From assembly GCF_020010905.1 (NCBI RefSeq), contig NZ_JAGJBY010000001.1:2810001-2874000 (forward strand): a stretch of DNA of 64,000 bases, written 5' to 3'. Origin of the DNA: Streptomyces acidiscabies (lineage in GTDB: Bacteria; Actinomycetota; Actinomycetes; Streptomycetales; Streptomycetaceae). Position numbers and translations under genes: made by a program. Of this stretch, positions 44,187-54,256 are shown in pieces. The notes under the pieces are model-generated. The model made no database searches, was not told the DNA's origin, and worked only from the letters and a program-made list of their open reading frames with translations. Position 1 is the stretch's first letter. Each line of letters opens with the position of its first letter.

Positions 44187-46162
44187 CGGAAGTGTCCGAC
44201 AGGGAACCGCCCCGCCGAGTCCCCGGCCCCGCCCGGCCCCCCCGCCCCGCACAGGGCGCCCCACGCAGGCCGGGACAGAGCCCCGCCCGCCCGCCCGTAC
44301 GGCGCCCCGCGCCCCCCCGCCCCCCAACCGCTGGCAAGACCCTGCGCCTCGGCAGCCCGAGGCCCCGCCTGCGGCTGGTCGGCCTAGCCCTCGGCCTCGT
44401 CCTGAGCGCCTTCGTCGTCCGCCTCCTCCAGGTGCAGGCGGTCGACGCGAGCACGTACACCGCGAAGGCCGAGCAGAACCGGTACGTCGGACAGGTGCTC
44501 GCGGCCGAGCGCGGCGAGATCACCGACCGCAGCGGCGTCGCCCTGGCGACCAGCGAGGACGCGTACGACATCACCGCCGACCCGACGATGTTCTCGGCGA
44601 AGGAGCTGAAGATCGACGACGGCCCCGAGCAGGCCGCAGCGCTCCTCGCGCCGATCCTCGGCCAGGACCAGGCCGACCTGGTCAAGAAGCTCCGGCCGAA
44701 GAACTCGGCCTCCCGCTACGCGAAGCTGGCGTCCCGTCAGACCCCGCAGGTCTGGAAGCAGATCCGCGACCTGCGGGCGACCCTCGCGGGCAAGGCCAGC
44801 ACCGACAAGACGGCCGTGAACGTGCTGGGCGGCGTCTTCGCGGTCCCCAGCAGCAAGCGCGTGTACCCCAACGGCGACCTCGCCGCCGGGATACTGGGCT
44901 GGGTCAACGCGGAGGGCGTCGGCGGGGGCGGCGTCGAACAGCAGCTGAACAAGCTCCTCGCGGGCAAGGACGGCAAGATCCGGTACGCCCAGTCCGGCGG
45001 GCGGCAGGTGCCGACGGCCGGGTCGACGGAGACGCCCGCCGTACCCGGTTCCGACGTCGAGCTGACCATCGACCGGGACATCCAGTGGGCCGCGCAGAAC
45101 GCGATCACCGAGCAGGTCCAGAAGTCGAAGGCGGACCGGGGCTACGTCATCGTCCAGGACACGCGCACCGGCGAGATCCTCGCCATGGCCAACTCCCCGG
45201 GCTTCGACCCGAACGACCTGTCCTCGGCGACCTCGGCGAACATGGGCAACGCGGCCGTCCAGGACGCCTACGAACCCGGCTCCACCGCGAAGGTCGTCTC
45301 GATGGCGGCGGTCCTGGAGGAGAACGCGGCGACGCCGCTGACCAAGGTCACCGTCCCGAACCGGCTGCACCGCGGTGACCGGCTCTTCCAGGACGACATC
45401 GACCACCCGACCTGGTACCTCACCCTCAACGGCGTCCTCGCCAAGTCGTCCAACATCGGCACCATCCTCGCCACCGGACAGCTCGGCACGACCCAGCCCG
45501 AGGCGAACCGGGCCCTCTACTCCTACCTGCGCAGGTTCGGGGTGGGACAGCCCACCGGGCTCGGCTTCCCCGGCGAGACGCGCGGCATCCTCGCGCCGGC
45601 CGCCGACTGGTCGACCTCGCAGCAGTACACGATCCCCTTCGGTCAGGGCATGTCCGTCAGCGCCCTCCAGGCGGCCTCCGTGTACTCGACGATCGCCAAC
45701 GGCGGCGTACGCGTCGAACCGACGCTCGTGCGCGGCACCGAGGGCCCCGACGGCCGGTTCACCCCCGCGCCCGCGCCCCAGACCTCACGGGTCGTCAGCG
45801 AGAAGACCGCCAAGACCCTGAGCCAGATGCTGGAGTCCGTGGTCGACGACCGGGAGGGCACCGGTGCCAAGGCCCGCATCCCCGGCTACCGCGTCGCCGG
45901 GAAGACCGGCACCGCCAACCGAGTCGATCCCGTCACCGGCACGTACAAGGGGTACACGTCCTCCTTCGCGGGCTTCGCGCCCGCCGACAACCCACGCGTC
46001 ACCGTCTACTGCGCCATCCAGAACGCGACGAAAGGCAGCTACTTCGGCGGCCAGATCTGCGGACCGATCTTCAAGCAGGTCATGGAGTTCGCCCTGAAGA
46101 CCCTCCAGGTCCCGCCGACGGGGGCGAAGCCCGCCAGCCTGCCGGTGACGTTCACGCCATGA
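44183..46162 (+). CDS. ftsI: Peptidoglycan transpeptidase FtsI (PBP3)
   Basis: 659 aa. A Pro/Arg-rich cytoplasmic N-terminus (~65 residues), one membrane helix (LVGLALGLVLSAFVVRLL), PBP-dimer domain (GEITDRSGVALA) and the transpeptidase: Ser in PGSTAK (SXXK), SSN (SXN) and KTGTAN (KTG). It crosslinks septal peptidoglycan with FtsW. GTG 44183 overlaps the ftsL stop (GTGA); GTG 44192 is an alternative start. In Streptomyces it is needed for sporulation septa. Confidence 0.95.
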   Translation: MTEVSDREPPRRVPGPARPPRPAQGAPRRPGQSPARPPVRRPAPPRPPTAGKTLRLGSPRPRLRLVGLALGLVLSAFVVRLLQVQAVDASTYTAKAEQNRYVGQVLAAERGEITDRSGVALATSEDAYDITADPTMFSAKELKIDDGPEQAAALLAPILGQDQADLVKKLRPKNSASRYAKLASRQTPQVWKQIRDLRATLAGKASTDKTAVNVLGGVFAVPSSKRVYPNGDLAAGILGWVNAEGVGGGGVEQQLNKLLAGKDGKIRYAQSGGRQVPTAGSTETPAVPGSDVELTIDRDIQWAAQNAITEQVQKSKADRGYVIVQDTRTGEILAMANSPGFDPNDLSSATSANMGNAAVQDAYEPGSTAKVVSMAAVLEENAATPLTKVTVPNRLHRGDRLFQDDIDHPTWYLTLNGVLAKSSNIGTILATGQLGTTQPEANRALYSYLRRFGVGQPTGLGFPGETRGILAPAADWSTSQQYTIPFGQGMSVSALQAASVYSTIANGGVRVEPTLVRGTEGPDGRFTPAPAPQTSRVVSEKTAKTLSQMLESVVDDREGTGAKARIPGYRVAGKTGTANRVDPVTGTYKGYTSSFAGFAPADNPRVTVYCAIQNATKGSYFGGQICGPIFKQVMEFALKTLQVPPTGAKPASLPVTFTP

Positions 46163-46205
46163 CCCCGTCCCTCCCGTTCAGCGCCGAACAGCCAGGAATC
46201 AGCCC

Positions 46206-47840
46206 GTGACCATGATCACTCCCGACCCGGGGAACCACCCTCCGCCCCCGTCCTCGCTTCGCTCCGGAGCGGGTCGGCCCGGTACGCTCACCGCCGTGCC
46301 ACACGCTGATCAGTCCCGAAACCACCAGACACCCCGGCCGCAGCAGGTCACCGCGACACCCCTCGCGGACCTCGCCGACCGGCTGGGCGCGCGACGGCAA
46401 CACGCAACAGCCGAGAGCGCTGCCGAGGTCACGGGCATCACCCACGACTCGCGCGCCGTCCGCCCCGGCGACCTGTACGTCGCCCGCGCGGGCGAGCGCA
46501 CGCACGGCGCCGACTTCGTCGCCCAGGCCGCCGCCCAGGGCGCCGCGGCCGTCCTCACCGACCCGGCGGGCGCCGACCGCGCCGCCGCGACCGGCCTCCC
46601 GGTCCTGGTCGTCGACGACCCGCGCGCGCGGATGGGCGAACTGGCCGCCGACGTCTACGGCCGGCCGGCCGAGGCCCTGCTGAAGATCGGCATCACCGGC
46701 ACCTCCGGAAAGACCACCACCGCCTACCTCGTCGAGGGCGGCCTGAAGGCCCCCGCCGGCCTCATCGGCACGGTGGAGACCCGCATCGGCGACGAGCAGA
46801 TCAAGTCGGAGCGCACCACCCCCGAGGCCACCGACCTCCAGGCCCTCTTCGCGGTCATGCGCGAGCGCGGCGTCGAGTCGGTCGCCATGGAGGTCTCCAG
46901 CCACGCCCTGTCCCTCGGCAGGGTCGACGGCGTGGTCTTCGACGTCGCCGTCTTCAACAACCTCAGCCCGGAACACATGGAGTTCCACTCCGACATGGAG
47001 GACTACTTCCGGGCCAAGGCCACCCTGTTCACGGCGGCGCGCAGCAGGCGAGGGGTCGTCAACTACGACGACGCGTACGGCCGCAGGCTCGCCGCCGAGG
47101 CCGAGATCCCGGTCGTCACGTTCTCCGCCGAGGGCGACCCGGACGCCGACTGGCGCGCGGTGGACGTCCACATCGGCGCGATGGACTCGCACTTCACGGT
47201 TGTCGCCCCCGACGGGACGCGGCTCGCCGCCAGGTCCCCGATCGCCGGCCCGTTCAACGTGGCCAACAGCCTCGCCGCGATCGTCGCGCTCGCCGAGGCC
47301 GGGATCGACCCGCGCGCCGCCGCCGAAGGCGTCGCCGGGGTGCCCGGCGTGCCGGGGCGCCTGGAGCGGGTGGACGCGGGACAGCCGTACCTCGCGGTCG
47401 TCGACTACGCGCACAAGACGGACGCCGTCGAGTCGGTGCTCAAGGCGCTGCGCAAGGTCACCAAGGGGCGGCTGCACATCGTGCTCGGCTGCGGCGGCGA
47501 CCGGGACGTCACCAAGCGCGCGCCGATGGGCGCCGCGGCGGCCCGGCTCGCCGACACGGCTGTACTGACCTCCGACAACCCCCGCTCCGAGGACCCCCTC
47601 GCGATCCTCACCGCGATGCTCGACGGCGCGGCCTCCGTGCCCGCGCACGAGCGCGGCGAGGTGCTGCTGTTCGAGGACCGGGCCGCCGCGATCGAGGCGG
47701 CCGTGGGCCGCGCGCACGCGGGGGACACCGTGCTGGTCGCGGGGAAGGGCCACGAGCAGGGCCAGGACATCGCCGGCGTGATCCGTCCCTTCGACGACCG
47801 CCAGGTGCTTCGCGAAGCTATCCAGAAGACCCAGGGATGA
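46206..47840 (+). CDS. murE: UDP-MurNAc-tripeptide synthetase
   Basis: 544 aa. ATP motif TGTSGKTTTAYLV, substrate region ERTTPEATDLQ, SSHALSLGRVDG, and the C-terminal SDNPRSEDPL. The DNPR motif marks meso-diaminopimelate enzymes, although Streptomyces walls contain LL-diaminopimelate. It adds the third residue of the stem peptide. The N-terminal ~45 residues are a Pro-rich extension; GTG 46206 follows the known Streptomyces start, but GTG 46296 could be used. Confidence 0.94.
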   Translation: MTMITPDPGNHPPPPSSLRSGAGRPGTLTAVPHADQSRNHQTPRPQQVTATPLADLADRLGARRQHATAESAAEVTGITHDSRAVRPGDLYVARAGERTHGADFVAQAAAQGAAAVLTDPAGADRAAATGLPVLVVDDPRARMGELAADVYGRPAEALLKIGITGTSGKTTTAYLVEGGLKAPAGLIGTVETRIGDEQIKSERTTPEATDLQALFAVMRERGVESVAMEVSSHALSLGRVDGVVFDVAVFNNLSPEHMEFHSDMEDYFRAKATLFTAARSRRGVVNYDDAYGRRLAAEAEIPVVTFSAEGDPDADWRAVDVHIGAMDSHFTVVAPDGTRLAARSPIAGPFNVANSLAAIVALAEAGIDPRAAAEGVAGVPGVPGRLERVDAGQPYLAVVDYAHKTDAVESVLKALRKVTKGRLHIVLGCGGDRDVTKRAPMGAAAARLADTAVLTSDNPRSEDPLAILTAMLDGAASVPAHERGEVLLFEDRAAAIEAAVGRAHAGDTVLVAGKGHEQGQDIAGVIRPFDDRQVLREAIQKTQG

Positions 47841-47844
47841 ACTT

Positions 47845-49254
47845 GTGATCGCCCTCTCCCTCGCCGAGATCGCTGAAGTCGTCGGCGGGCAGATTCACGC
47901 CATACCGGATCCGTCCGCGCGCGTCACCGGACCCGTCGTCCGCGACTCCCGCGAGGCCGGCCCCGGCAGCCTCTTCGTCGCCTTCGTCGGCGAACGTGTC
48001 GACGGCCACGACTACGCGCGCCAGGTCGTCGACGCGGGCGCGGTCGCCGTCCTGGCGTCCCGGCCGGTGGACGCGCCCGCGATTGTCGTGGACGACGTCC
48101 AGACGGCTCTCGGCGCCCTCGCCCGGCACGTCGTACGGCAGTTGGGCGCGACCCTCGTCGCGCTGACCGGCTCGGCGGGCAAGACCAGCACCAAGGACCT
48201 CATCGCCCAGGTGCTCTCCAGCCACGCCCCGACCGTCTTCACACCCGGTTCGCTCAACAACGAGATCGGGCTGCCGCTGACCGCGCTGAGCGCCTCCCAG
48301 GACACCCGGTTCCTCGTCCTGGAGATGGGTGCGCGAGGCATCGGTCACATCAAGTACCTCGCCGAACTGACGCCCCCGAAGATCGGCCTCGTCCTCAACG
48401 TCGGCACCGCCCACATCGGCGAGTTCGGCGGCCGTGAGCAGATCGCGCAGGCCAAGGGCGAACTCGTGGAAAGCCTCCCCCCGGCCGCGGAAGGCGGCGC
48501 CGCGATCCTCAACGCGGACGACCCCCTGGTCCGGGCCATGGCCTCCCGTACGACGGCGAAGGTGGTCCTTTTCGGCGAGAGCGACGAAGCGGACGTACGC
48601 GCCGAGAACGTGCGACTCACGGACAGCGGACAGCCCTCCTTCAGGCTTCGCACACCCTCCGGTGCGAGTGACGTGACCATGCGCCTGTACGGTGAGCACC
48701 ACGTGTCGAACGCGCTCGCCGCCGCCGCCGTCGCCCATGAGCTGGGCATGTCCGCAAGGGAGATCGCTGAGGCGCTCTCCGGGGCGGGCACCCTCTCCCG
48801 CTGGCGGATGGAGGTCACCGAGCGCCCGGACGGCGTGACGATCGTCAACGACGCCTACAACGCGAACCCCGAGTCCATGCGAGCGGCCCTGCGCGCGCTC
48901 GTGGCCATGGGCAAGGGGCGGCGGACCTGGGCGGTGCTCGGCAAGATGGCCGAGCTCGGGGACGAGGCGCTCGCCGAGCACGACGCGGTCGGACGGCTCG
49001 CCGTCCGGCTCAATGTCGGCAAGCTCGTCGCGGTCGGCGGCCGGGAGGCCGCCTGGCTGCAACTGGGCGCATACAACGAGGGTTCGTGGGGTGAGGAGTC
49101 GGTGCACGTGTCCGACGCACAGGCGGCTGTCGACCTGTTGCGCAGCGAGTTGCGCCCGGGGGACGTCGTACTCGTGAAGGCGTCCCGATCGGTCGGTCTG
49201 GAGAGTGTCGCCGAGGCGCTGCTCGCCGCTGAGGGCGAGGTTTCCGCCCGATGA
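47845..49254 (+). CDS. murF: UDP-MurNAc-tripeptide:D-Ala-D-Ala ligase
   Basis: 469 aa. Mur-ligase motifs TGSAGKTSTKDLIAQ (ATP), LNNEIGLPLT, LEMGARGIGHI, NDAYNANPESMRAAL and LGKMAELG. It completes the pentapeptide. It starts with GTG 47845, 4 bp after murE, and its end overlaps mraY by 4 bp. Confidence 0.96.
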   Translation: MIALSLAEIAEVVGGQIHAIPDPSARVTGPVVRDSREAGPGSLFVAFVGERVDGHDYARQVVDAGAVAVLASRPVDAPAIVVDDVQTALGALARHVVRQLGATLVALTGSAGKTSTKDLIAQVLSSHAPTVFTPGSLNNEIGLPLTALSASQDTRFLVLEMGARGIGHIKYLAELTPPKIGLVLNVGTAHIGEFGGREQIAQAKGELVESLPPAAEGGAAILNADDPLVRAMASRTTAKVVLFGESDEADVRAENVRLTDSGQPSFRLRTPSGASDVTMRLYGEHHVSNALAAAAVAHELGMSAREIAEALSGAGTLSRWRMEVTERPDGVTIVNDAYNANPESMRAALRALVAMGKGRRTWAVLGKMAELGDEALAEHDAVGRLAVRLNVGKLVAVGGREAAWLQLGAYNEGSWGEESVHVSDAQAAVDLLRSELRPGDVVLVKASRSVGLESVAEALLAAEGEVSAR

Positions 49255-50324
49255 TGAAACAGGTCCTGTTCGCGGGAGTCATTGGTCTGTTCCTGTCGCT
49301 GGTCGGCACCCCGCTGCTGATCAAGCTGCTGGCGCGCAAGGGGTACGGCCAGTACATCCGTGACGACGGCCCGCGCGGGCACGCCAGCAAGCGCGGTACG
49401 CCGACCATGGGCGGTATCGCGTTCATCCTCGCGACGGTCGCCGCCTACTTCGGCGCGAAGATCATCGCCGGCAAGCCCCCGACGTACTCGGGTCTGCTGG
49501 TGCTCGGCCTGATGGTCGGCATGGGGCTGGTCGGCTTCCTGGACGACTACATCAAGATCGTCAAGCGCCGTTCGCTCGGTCTGCGGGCCAAGGCGAAGAT
49601 GGCCGGACAGCTCATCGTCGGCATCGGATTCGCGGTGCTGTCCTTGCAGTTCGCGGACAACAGGGGCAATACGCCCGCGTCCACGAAACTGTCCTTCATC
49701 ACGGACTTCGGCTGGTCCATCGGACCCGTCCTGTTCGTGGTGTGGGCGCTGTTCATGATCCTGGCCATGTCCAACGGCGTGAACCTGACGGACGGTCTGG
49801 ACGGCCTCGCCACCGGCGCGTCCGTGCTGGTCTTCGGCGCGTACACGTTCATCGGCGTCTGGCAGTACCAGGAGTCCTGCGCCAACGGCGAGACGCTCAC
49901 CAACCCCAACGCCTGCTTCGAGGTACGAGATCCCCTCGACCTCGCGGTGGTGTCGGCGGCGCTGATGGGGGCCTGCCTCGGCTTCCTGTGGTGGAACACC
50001 TCCCCGGCGAAGATCTTCATGGGCGACACCGGCTCGCTGGCCCTCGGCGGCGTGCTGACCGGCCTCGCGATCTGCTCCCGCACGGAGCTGCTCGTGGCCC
50101 TCATGGGCGGCCTGTTCGTCCTCATCACCATGTCGGTCGTCATCCAGGTCGGCTCGTTCCGCCTCACCGGCAAACGCGTCTTCAGGATGGCGCCGCTCCA
50201 GCACCACTTCGAACTCAAGGGCTGGTCCGAGGTCCTGATCGTGGTCCGCTTCTGGATCATCCAGGGCATCTGCGTCATCGTCGGACTCGGCCTCTTCTAC
50301 GCGGGATGGGCAGCGGACAAGTGA
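49251..50324 (+). CDS. mraY: Phospho-MurNAc-pentapeptide transferase
   Basis: 357 aa integral membrane enzyme, about ten helices. Catalytic Asp residues lie in VGFLDDYIKI, and NLTDGLDGLA and FMGDTGSLALGG are the nucleotide and metal motifs; the C-terminal PLQHHFELKGWSE is the HHXXE-like motif. It makes lipid I on undecaprenyl phosphate. Coupled by ATGA to murF and GTGA to murD. Confidence 0.97.
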   Translation: MMKQVLFAGVIGLFLSLVGTPLLIKLLARKGYGQYIRDDGPRGHASKRGTPTMGGIAFILATVAAYFGAKIIAGKPPTYSGLLVLGLMVGMGLVGFLDDYIKIVKRRSLGLRAKAKMAGQLIVGIGFAVLSLQFADNRGNTPASTKLSFITDFGWSIGPVLFVVWALFMILAMSNGVNLTDGLDGLATGASVLVFGAYTFIGVWQYQESCANGETLTNPNACFEVRDPLDLAVVSAALMGACLGFLWWNTSPAKIFMGDTGSLALGGVLTGLAICSRTELLVALMGGLFVLITMSVVIQVGSFRLTGKRVFRMAPLQHHFELKGWSEVLIVVRFWIIQGICVIVGLGLFYAGWAADK

Positions 50325-51721
50325 CCGACTGGCAGGGCAAGCACGTCACCGTCGCCGGACTCGGCGTCTCCGGCGTCCCGGCGGCCACGGTGCTGCGCGG
50401 ACTCGGCGCGGAGGTCACCGTCGTCAACGACGGCGACGACGACCGCGCCCGCGCGCAGGCGGCCGGACTCCGTGAACTCGGCGTCACCGTCCGCCTCGGC
50501 GACGGCGCCACCCTGCCCGACGGCACCGACCTCGTCGTCACGGCGCCGGGCTGGCAGCCCGACAAGCCCCTCTTCACGGCGGCCCGCGCGGCCGGCGTCG
50601 AGATCTGGGGCGACGTCGAACTCGCCTGGCGCCTGCGCGGCCAGGGCGCACCGCCCTGGCTGTGCGTCACCGGCACCAACGGTAAGACGACCACCACCCA
50701 GATGCTGGCGTCCATCCTTACGGCCGCCGGGCTGCGTACGGCCGCCGTCGGCAACATCGGCGTCTCCCTGCTGGACGCGGTGAACGGCGACTACGACGTC
50801 CTCGCCGTCGAACTCTCCAGCTACCAGCTCCACTGGGCGCCCTCCCTGCGCGCCCACTCCGCCGCCGTCCTCAACCTCGCCCCGGACCACCTCGACTGGC
50901 ACGGCTCCATGGAGGCGTACGCCGCCGACAAGGGCCGCGTGTACGAGGGCAACCAGGTCGCCTGCGTCTACAACGCCGCCGACAAGGCCACCGAGGACCT
51001 GGTGCGCGAGGCGGACGTCGAGGAGGGCTGCCGCGCGATCGGCTTCACCCTCGGTACGCCGGGCCCCTCCCAGCTCGGCGTCGTCGAGGGCATCCTCGTC
51101 GACCGGGCGTTCGTCGAGAACCGGCACCAGAACGCGCAGGAACTCGCCGAGGTCGCGGACGTCAATCCGCCGGCCCCGCACAACATCGCCAACGCCCTTG
51201 CCGCAGCCGCCCTTGCGCGCGCGTACGGCGTCCCCGCCAAGGCGGTCCGTGACGGGCTGCGCGCGTTCACGCCGGACGCGCACCGCATCGCCCACGTGGC
51301 CGACGTCGACGGTGTCTCCTACGTCGACGACTCCAAGGCGACCAACACACATGCCGCGCAGGCGTCGTTGGCCGCGTACGAGTCGATCGTGTGGATCGCC
51401 GGGGGGCTCGCGAAAGGCGCCGCCTTCGACGAGTTGGTGGCCGGCTCCGCCGAACGGCTGCGCGGCGTCGTCCTGTTCGGCGCGGACCGTGCGCTCATCC
51501 GGGAGGCCCTCGCGCGACACGCCCCGGAGGTACCGGTCGTGGACCTCGACCGGACCGACACTGGGGCGATGCTCCAGGCGGTGCGGGAGGCTCAGCGCCT
51601 CGCGACCGAGGGCGACACCGTTCTTCTCGCCCCGGCTTGCGCCTCGATGGACATGTTCACCAACTACAACCAGCGTGGGGACGCGTTCGCGCAAGCGGTT
51701 CGCGAACTCGCCGGCACCTGA
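50321..51721 (+). CDS. murD: UDP-MurNAc-L-alanine:D-glutamate ligase
   Basis: 466 aa. N-terminal Rossmann HVTVAGLGVSGVPAATVLR, ATP loop VTGTNGKTTTTQML, VELSSYQLHW, LAPDHLDWHG, and DDSKATNTHAA. It adds D-Glu to UDP-MurNAc-L-Ala. Overlaps mraY by 4 bp (GTG 50321); an in-frame ATG at 50306 would add five residues. Confidence 0.96.
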   Translation: MTDWQGKHVTVAGLGVSGVPAATVLRGLGAEVTVVNDGDDDRARAQAAGLRELGVTVRLGDGATLPDGTDLVVTAPGWQPDKPLFTAARAAGVEIWGDVELAWRLRGQGAPPWLCVTGTNGKTTTTQMLASILTAAGLRTAAVGNIGVSLLDAVNGDYDVLAVELSSYQLHWAPSLRAHSAAVLNLAPDHLDWHGSMEAYAADKGRVYEGNQVACVYNAADKATEDLVREADVEEGCRAIGFTLGTPGPSQLGVVEGILVDRAFVENRHQNAQELAEVADVNPPAPHNIANALAAAALARAYGVPAKAVRDGLRAFTPDAHRIAHVADVDGVSYVDDSKATNTHAAQASLAAYESIVWIAGGLAKGAAFDELVAGSAERLRGVVLFGADRALIREALARHAPEVPVVDLDRTDTGAMLQAVREAQRLATEGDTVLLAPACASMDMFTNYNQRGDAFAQAVRELAGT

Positions 51722-51786
51722 CCCGGCCGCCTGCCGGGCGACTTGGGAGGGACGCGTGGGACCGTCGACCGACAGCGGAGTACGTG

Positions 51787-53139
51787 ATGCCCGGTAGCCG
51801 TACCGGGCGCCCGCCCGTGCAGAGGGCCGTGCGGCGGCCCGTCGAACGCAGTCCCCAGCGTCGCGACAACCCCCTCCTCCGCCTCCACACCCGCGCCCGC
51901 AAAGCCTGGGACCGGCCTCTCACCGCCTACTACCTGATCCTGGGCGGGAGTCTGCTCATCACCGTCCTCGGGCTCGTGATGGTGTACTCCGCGTCTCAGA
52001 TCACCGCGTTGCAGCAGTCCCTGCCCGGGACCTTTTTCTTCCGGAAGCAGTTTCTCGCCGCGTCCATCGGGGGGTTGCTGCTGATCGCGGCGTCCCGGAT
52101 GCCCGTCAAGCTGCATCGCGCGCTCGCGTACCCCATCCTCGCCGGCGCCGTGTTCATGATGGCGCTCGTGCAGGTGCCGGGGATAGGGATGGCCGTCAAC
52201 GGGAACCAGAACTGGATCTCGCTCGGGGGGTCGTTCCAGATCCAGCCGAGCGAGTTCGGGAAGCTGGCGCTCGTGCTGTGGGGCGCCGATCTGCTCGCCC
52301 GCAAGCAGGACAAGAAGCTGCTCGCGCAGTGGAAGCACATGCTCGTCCCCCTCGTCCCGGTCGCGTTCATGCTGCTCGGACTCATCATGCTGGGCGGGGA
52401 CATGGGCACGGCGATCATCCTGACGGCCGTGCTGTTCGGCCTGTTGTGGCTCGCGGGTGCGCCGACGCGGATGTTCGTGGGGGTGTTGTCGGTGGCCGGC
52501 CTGATCGGGTTCATCCTGATCAAGACGAGCGCCAACCGCATGGCCCGCCTCCAGTGCATCGGCGCGACGGACCCCAAGGCGGGACCGGTCGACTGCTGGC
52601 AGGCGGTGCACGGCATCTATGCCCTCGCGTCGGGCGGCATCTTCGGTTCCGGCCTCGGCGCGAGCGTGGAGAAATGGGGCCAACTCCCCGAAGCGCACAC
52701 CGACTTCATCTTCGCCGTCACCGGTGAGGAACTGGGCCTCGCGGGGACGCTGTCGGTCCTCGCCCTCTTCGCGGCTCTAGGCTATGCGGGTATCCGCGTG
52801 GCCGGACGCACGGAGGACCCCTTCGTCAGGTATGCCGCGGGAGGCGTGACCACCTGGATCATGGCCCAGGCCGTGATCAACATCGGTGCGGTGCTCGGCC
52901 TGCTGCCGATCGCCGGTGTCCCCCTCCCGCTGTTCTCCTACGGGGGGTCGGCCCTGCTGCCGACCATGTTCGCCATCGGGCTGCTGATCGCGTTCGCGCG
53001 TGAGGATCCCGCTGCGCGGGCGGCGCTTGCGATGCGGCAGACCCGTTCTGCCAGAAAGCGGGGCGGGGGCCCTCGGGAACCCCGGAGATGGAACACGATG
53101 CGACGGCGTGCCCCGGCACGTACGTCCGGAGAGCGGTGA
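51787..53139 (+). CDS. ftsW: SEDS peptidoglycan polymerase FtsW
   Basis: 450 aa, nine to ten membrane helices after a basic ~50-residue N-terminus. SEDS motifs: VNGNQNWISLGGSFQIQPSE, MLGGDMGTAII, EAHTDFIFAVTGEELG and PLFSYGGSALL. It polymerises glycan strands from lipid II with FtsI. ATG 51787, in the gene's conserved start (MPGSRTGRPPVQRA). 65 bp after murD. Confidence 0.95.
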   Translation: MPGSRTGRPPVQRAVRRPVERSPQRRDNPLLRLHTRARKAWDRPLTAYYLILGGSLLITVLGLVMVYSASQITALQQSLPGTFFFRKQFLAASIGGLLLIAASRMPVKLHRALAYPILAGAVFMMALVQVPGIGMAVNGNQNWISLGGSFQIQPSEFGKLALVLWGADLLARKQDKKLLAQWKHMLVPLVPVAFMLLGLIMLGGDMGTAIILTAVLFGLLWLAGAPTRMFVGVLSVAGLIGFILIKTSANRMARLQCIGATDPKAGPVDCWQAVHGIYALASGGIFGSGLGASVEKWGQLPEAHTDFIFAVTGEELGLAGTLSVLALFAALGYAGIRVAGRTEDPFVRYAAGGVTTWIMAQAVINIGAVLGLLPIAGVPLPLFSYGGSALLPTMFAIGLLIAFAREDPAARAALAMRQTRSARKRGGGPREPRRWNTMRRRAPARTSGER

Positions 53140-53145
53140 ATTTCG

Positions 53146-54234
53146 GTGCATGTCGTACTCGCAGGCGGAGGGACCGCCGGCCACATCGAGCCCGCGCTCG
53201 CCCTCGCGGACGCGCTGCGCAGGCAGGACCCGACCGTGGGCATCACGGCCCTGGGGACGGAGCGCGGCCTGGAGACCAAGCTCGTCCCGCAGCGGGGTTA
53301 CGAACTCGCGCTGATCCCGGCCGTACCGCTGCCCCGCAAGCCCACTCCGGAGCTGATCACCGTCCCGGGCCGGCTGCGCGGCACCATCAAGGCGGCCGAG
53401 CAGATCCTGGAGCGCACCAAGGCGGACTGCGTGGTCGGCTTCGGCGGGTACGTCGCCCTGCCCGGCTACCTGGCCGCCAAGCGCCTCGGTGTGCCGATCG
53501 TCATCCACGAGGCCAACGCGCGCCCCGGCCTGGCCAACAAGATCGGCTCCCGGTACGCCGCCCAGGTCGCCGTCTCCACGCCCGACAGCAAGCTCAGGGA
53601 CGCCCGCTACATCGGCATCCCGCTGCGCCGCTCCATCTCCACCCTGGACCGCGCCGCGGCCCGCCCCGAGGCGCGCCACATGTTCGGCCTCGACCCGAAC
53701 CTGCCGACGCTGCTGGTCTCCGGCGGTTCGCAGGGCGCCCGGCGGCTCAACGAGGTCGTCCAGCAGGTCGCGCCGTGGCTCCAGCAGGCCGGGATCCAGA
53801 TCCTGCACGCGGTCGGCCCGAAGAACGAACTGCCGCACGTGCAGCAGATGCCGGGGATGCCCCCGTACATCCCGGTAAGTTACCTGGACCGGATGGACCT
53901 CGCGTACGCCGCGGCCGACATGATGCTCTGCCGCGCGGGCGCGATGACCGTCGCCGAGCTCTCCGCCGTCGGACTCCCGGCCGCCTACGTCCCGTTGCCC
54001 ATCGGCAACGGCGAACAGCGGCTGAACGCCCAGCCGGTGGTCAAGGCCGGTGGCGGACTGCTGGTCGACGACGCGGAACTGACGCCGGAATGGGTCCGGG
54101 AGACCGTCCTGCCCGTCCTCGCCGACCCGCACCGGCTGTACGAGATGTCGCGCGCGGCCAGCGAGTTCGGCCGCCGGGACGCGGACGACCTGCTCGTCCG
54201 CATGGTGTACGAGGCGATCGCCTCGCGCCGCTAG
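53146..54234 (+). CDS. murG: UDP-GlcNAc:lipid I N-acetylglucosaminyltransferase
   Basis: 362 aa GT-B fold. N-terminal VVLAGGGTAGHIEPALALA, GFGGYVALP, HEANARPGLANK, LVSGGSQGARRLNEVV and CRAGAMTVAELSAVGLPA. It makes lipid II at the inner membrane face. GTG 53146, 6 bp after ftsW; 22-bp gap to ftsQ. Confidence 0.97.
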   Translation: MHVVLAGGGTAGHIEPALALADALRRQDPTVGITALGTERGLETKLVPQRGYELALIPAVPLPRKPTPELITVPGRLRGTIKAAEQILERTKADCVVGFGGYVALPGYLAAKRLGVPIVIHEANARPGLANKIGSRYAAQVAVSTPDSKLRDARYIGIPLRRSISTLDRAAARPEARHMFGLDPNLPTLLVSGGSQGARRLNEVVQQVAPWLQQAGIQILHAVGPKNELPHVQQMPGMPPYIPVSYLDRMDLAYAAADMMLCRAGAMTVAELSAVGLPAAYVPLPIGNGEQRLNAQPVVKAGGGLLVDDAELTPEWVRETVLPVLADPHRLYEMSRAASEFGRRDADDLLVRMVYEAIASRR

Positions 54235-54256
54235 GCGTATCGAGAAAGGTCAGGCA

